A DNA stretch of 64,000 nucleotides from Goleter apudmare HA4340-LM2 (GTDB lineage Bacteria > Cyanobacteriota > Cyanobacteriia > Cyanobacteriales > Nostocaceae). Location of the stretch: contig JAHHHF010000078.1 in NCBI GenBank assembly GCA_019359495.1, forward strand, positions 40,149-104,148, written 5' to 3'. The notes below the pieces were generated by a model that saw nothing but the letters and a program-made list of their open reading frames with translations, did not search any database and was not told where the DNA came from. A program made the position numbers and the translations under genes. Shown here piece after piece: positions 63,741 to 64,000 of the stretch. Positions within the stretch are counted from its first letter, which is position 1, and each line of letters begins with the position of its first letter.

Positions 63741-64000
63741 TTATTCAGACTTGCTAAAAATTTGTTTTAATCTAAAATATTTTTCTCTCAATTTCCAAAA
63801 TTTAGACCTGCGCATTTCTGCTATCTGATTGGCCAACTCCTGGATAGATTTTTGTAATTTAGACTTTTCCTCCTGTAATTTAGACTTTTCCTCCTGTAAT
63901 TTAGACTTTTCCTCCTGTAATTTAGACTTTTCCTCCTGTAATTTAGACTTTTCCTCCTGTAATTTAGACTTTTCCTCCTGTAATTTAGACTTTTCCTCCT
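63741..64000 (-). CDS. Coiled-coil protein, C-terminal end only
   Basis: The minus-strand frame ends at TAA (63741-63743) and is open to the right edge. The visible product consists of at least seven tandem copies of the heptad EEKSKLQ. It continues KSIQELANQIAEMRRSKFWK, then LREKYFRLKQIFSKSE and stop. This tail (a helix ending SKFWKLR-KYF-LK) is often seen after coiled coils in cyanobacterial glycosyltransferases and methyltransferases of polysaccharide loci, so the missing N-terminus may be such an enzyme. The gene lies 13 bp upstream of kdsD and is likely co-transcribed. Confidence 0.75.
   Translation of the reverse strand, partial: EEKSKLQEEKSKLQEEKSKLQEEKSKLQEEKSKLQEEKSKLQEEKSKLQKSIQELANQIAEMRRSKFWKLREKYFRLKQIFSKSE
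63853..63999. repeat. Seven tandem 21-bp repeats coding for EEKSKLQ
   Basis: The 21-bp unit TGTAATTTAGACTTTTCCTCC (shown here on the plus strand, split as TGTAATTTAGA and CTTTTCCTCC) occurs seven times in tandem with no change and runs to the edge of the window. Each copy codes for one heptad of a coiled coil, so unit loss or gain keeps the frame. Confidence 0.95.

Overview
The window looks like chromosome of a filamentous, heterocyst-forming cyanobacterium of the Nostoc/Anabaena group. The highly iterated palindrome GCGATCGC (HIP1) is scattered through most genes. The gene set includes cyanobacterial hallmarks: the cytochrome b6f subunit petM, a Ycf39-type photosystem II factor, a cyAbrB/CalA regulator, a devBCA exporter, sucrose synthase, a pheophorbide-a-oxygenase-like Rieske protein and several cyanobacterial DUF families. 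Spacers carry the seven-base tandem repeats and small palindromic elements typical of Nostocales. The species assignment is inference, since no rRNA gene is present.

Layout. 1-9 kb: the 5' part of an ankyrin-repeat gene, DUF4079 and DUF1997 genes, an atypical SDR, the Rieske oxygenase, a SpoIID-like protein, then a minus-strand Rrf2-cobD-pyrR group. 9-16 kb: cyAbrB, a ClC-type anion transporter with altered filter and proton-path residues, a zinc-ribbon membrane protein, a GT39 glycosyltransferase and a serine recombinase whose catalytic residues look degraded. 16-25 kb: a VOC protein, devBCA with a divergent TetR regulator and a two-site operator, an orphan OmpR-type regulator, pdxA, petM and ycf39. 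25-36 kb: nadK, a second response regulator with a degenerate receiver, DUF192 and DUF2949 proteins, a class V aminotransferase, trpC, lpdA and a SWIM protein. 36-46 kb: a repeat-rich spacer with a MITE-like element, sucrose synthase, two peptidoglycan-binding proteins, a Ca2+/H+ antiporter and a GH57/DUF3536 protein.

46.1-48.3 kb is the most unusual locus. It is an AT-rich two-gene module lacking HIP1: a PD-(D/E)XK nuclease-like domain fused to a ParA ATPase, translationally coupled to a ParB-like protein with a duplicated C-terminal module. Its upstream spacer is full of repeats and no transposase is visible. I regard it as the best candidate for an undescribed system (plasmid-style segregation, defence or competition).

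48-64 kb: rtcA, a GlcD-like flavoprotein, a hexapeptide acyltransferase, an HAD hydrolase, queG and then a tight minus-strand polysaccharide locus. That locus holds four glycosyltransferases, a methyltransferase and kdsC-kdsA-kdsB-kdsD for CMP-Kdo synthesis. The kds operon is interrupted by a plus-strand methyltransferase gene. A broken copy of the 3' end of kdsB still abuts kdsA through a TAATG junction, which records a past insertion or recombination. At the right edge, a coiled-coil protein gene contains at least seven near-identical 21-bp repeats encoding the heptad EEKSKLQ.
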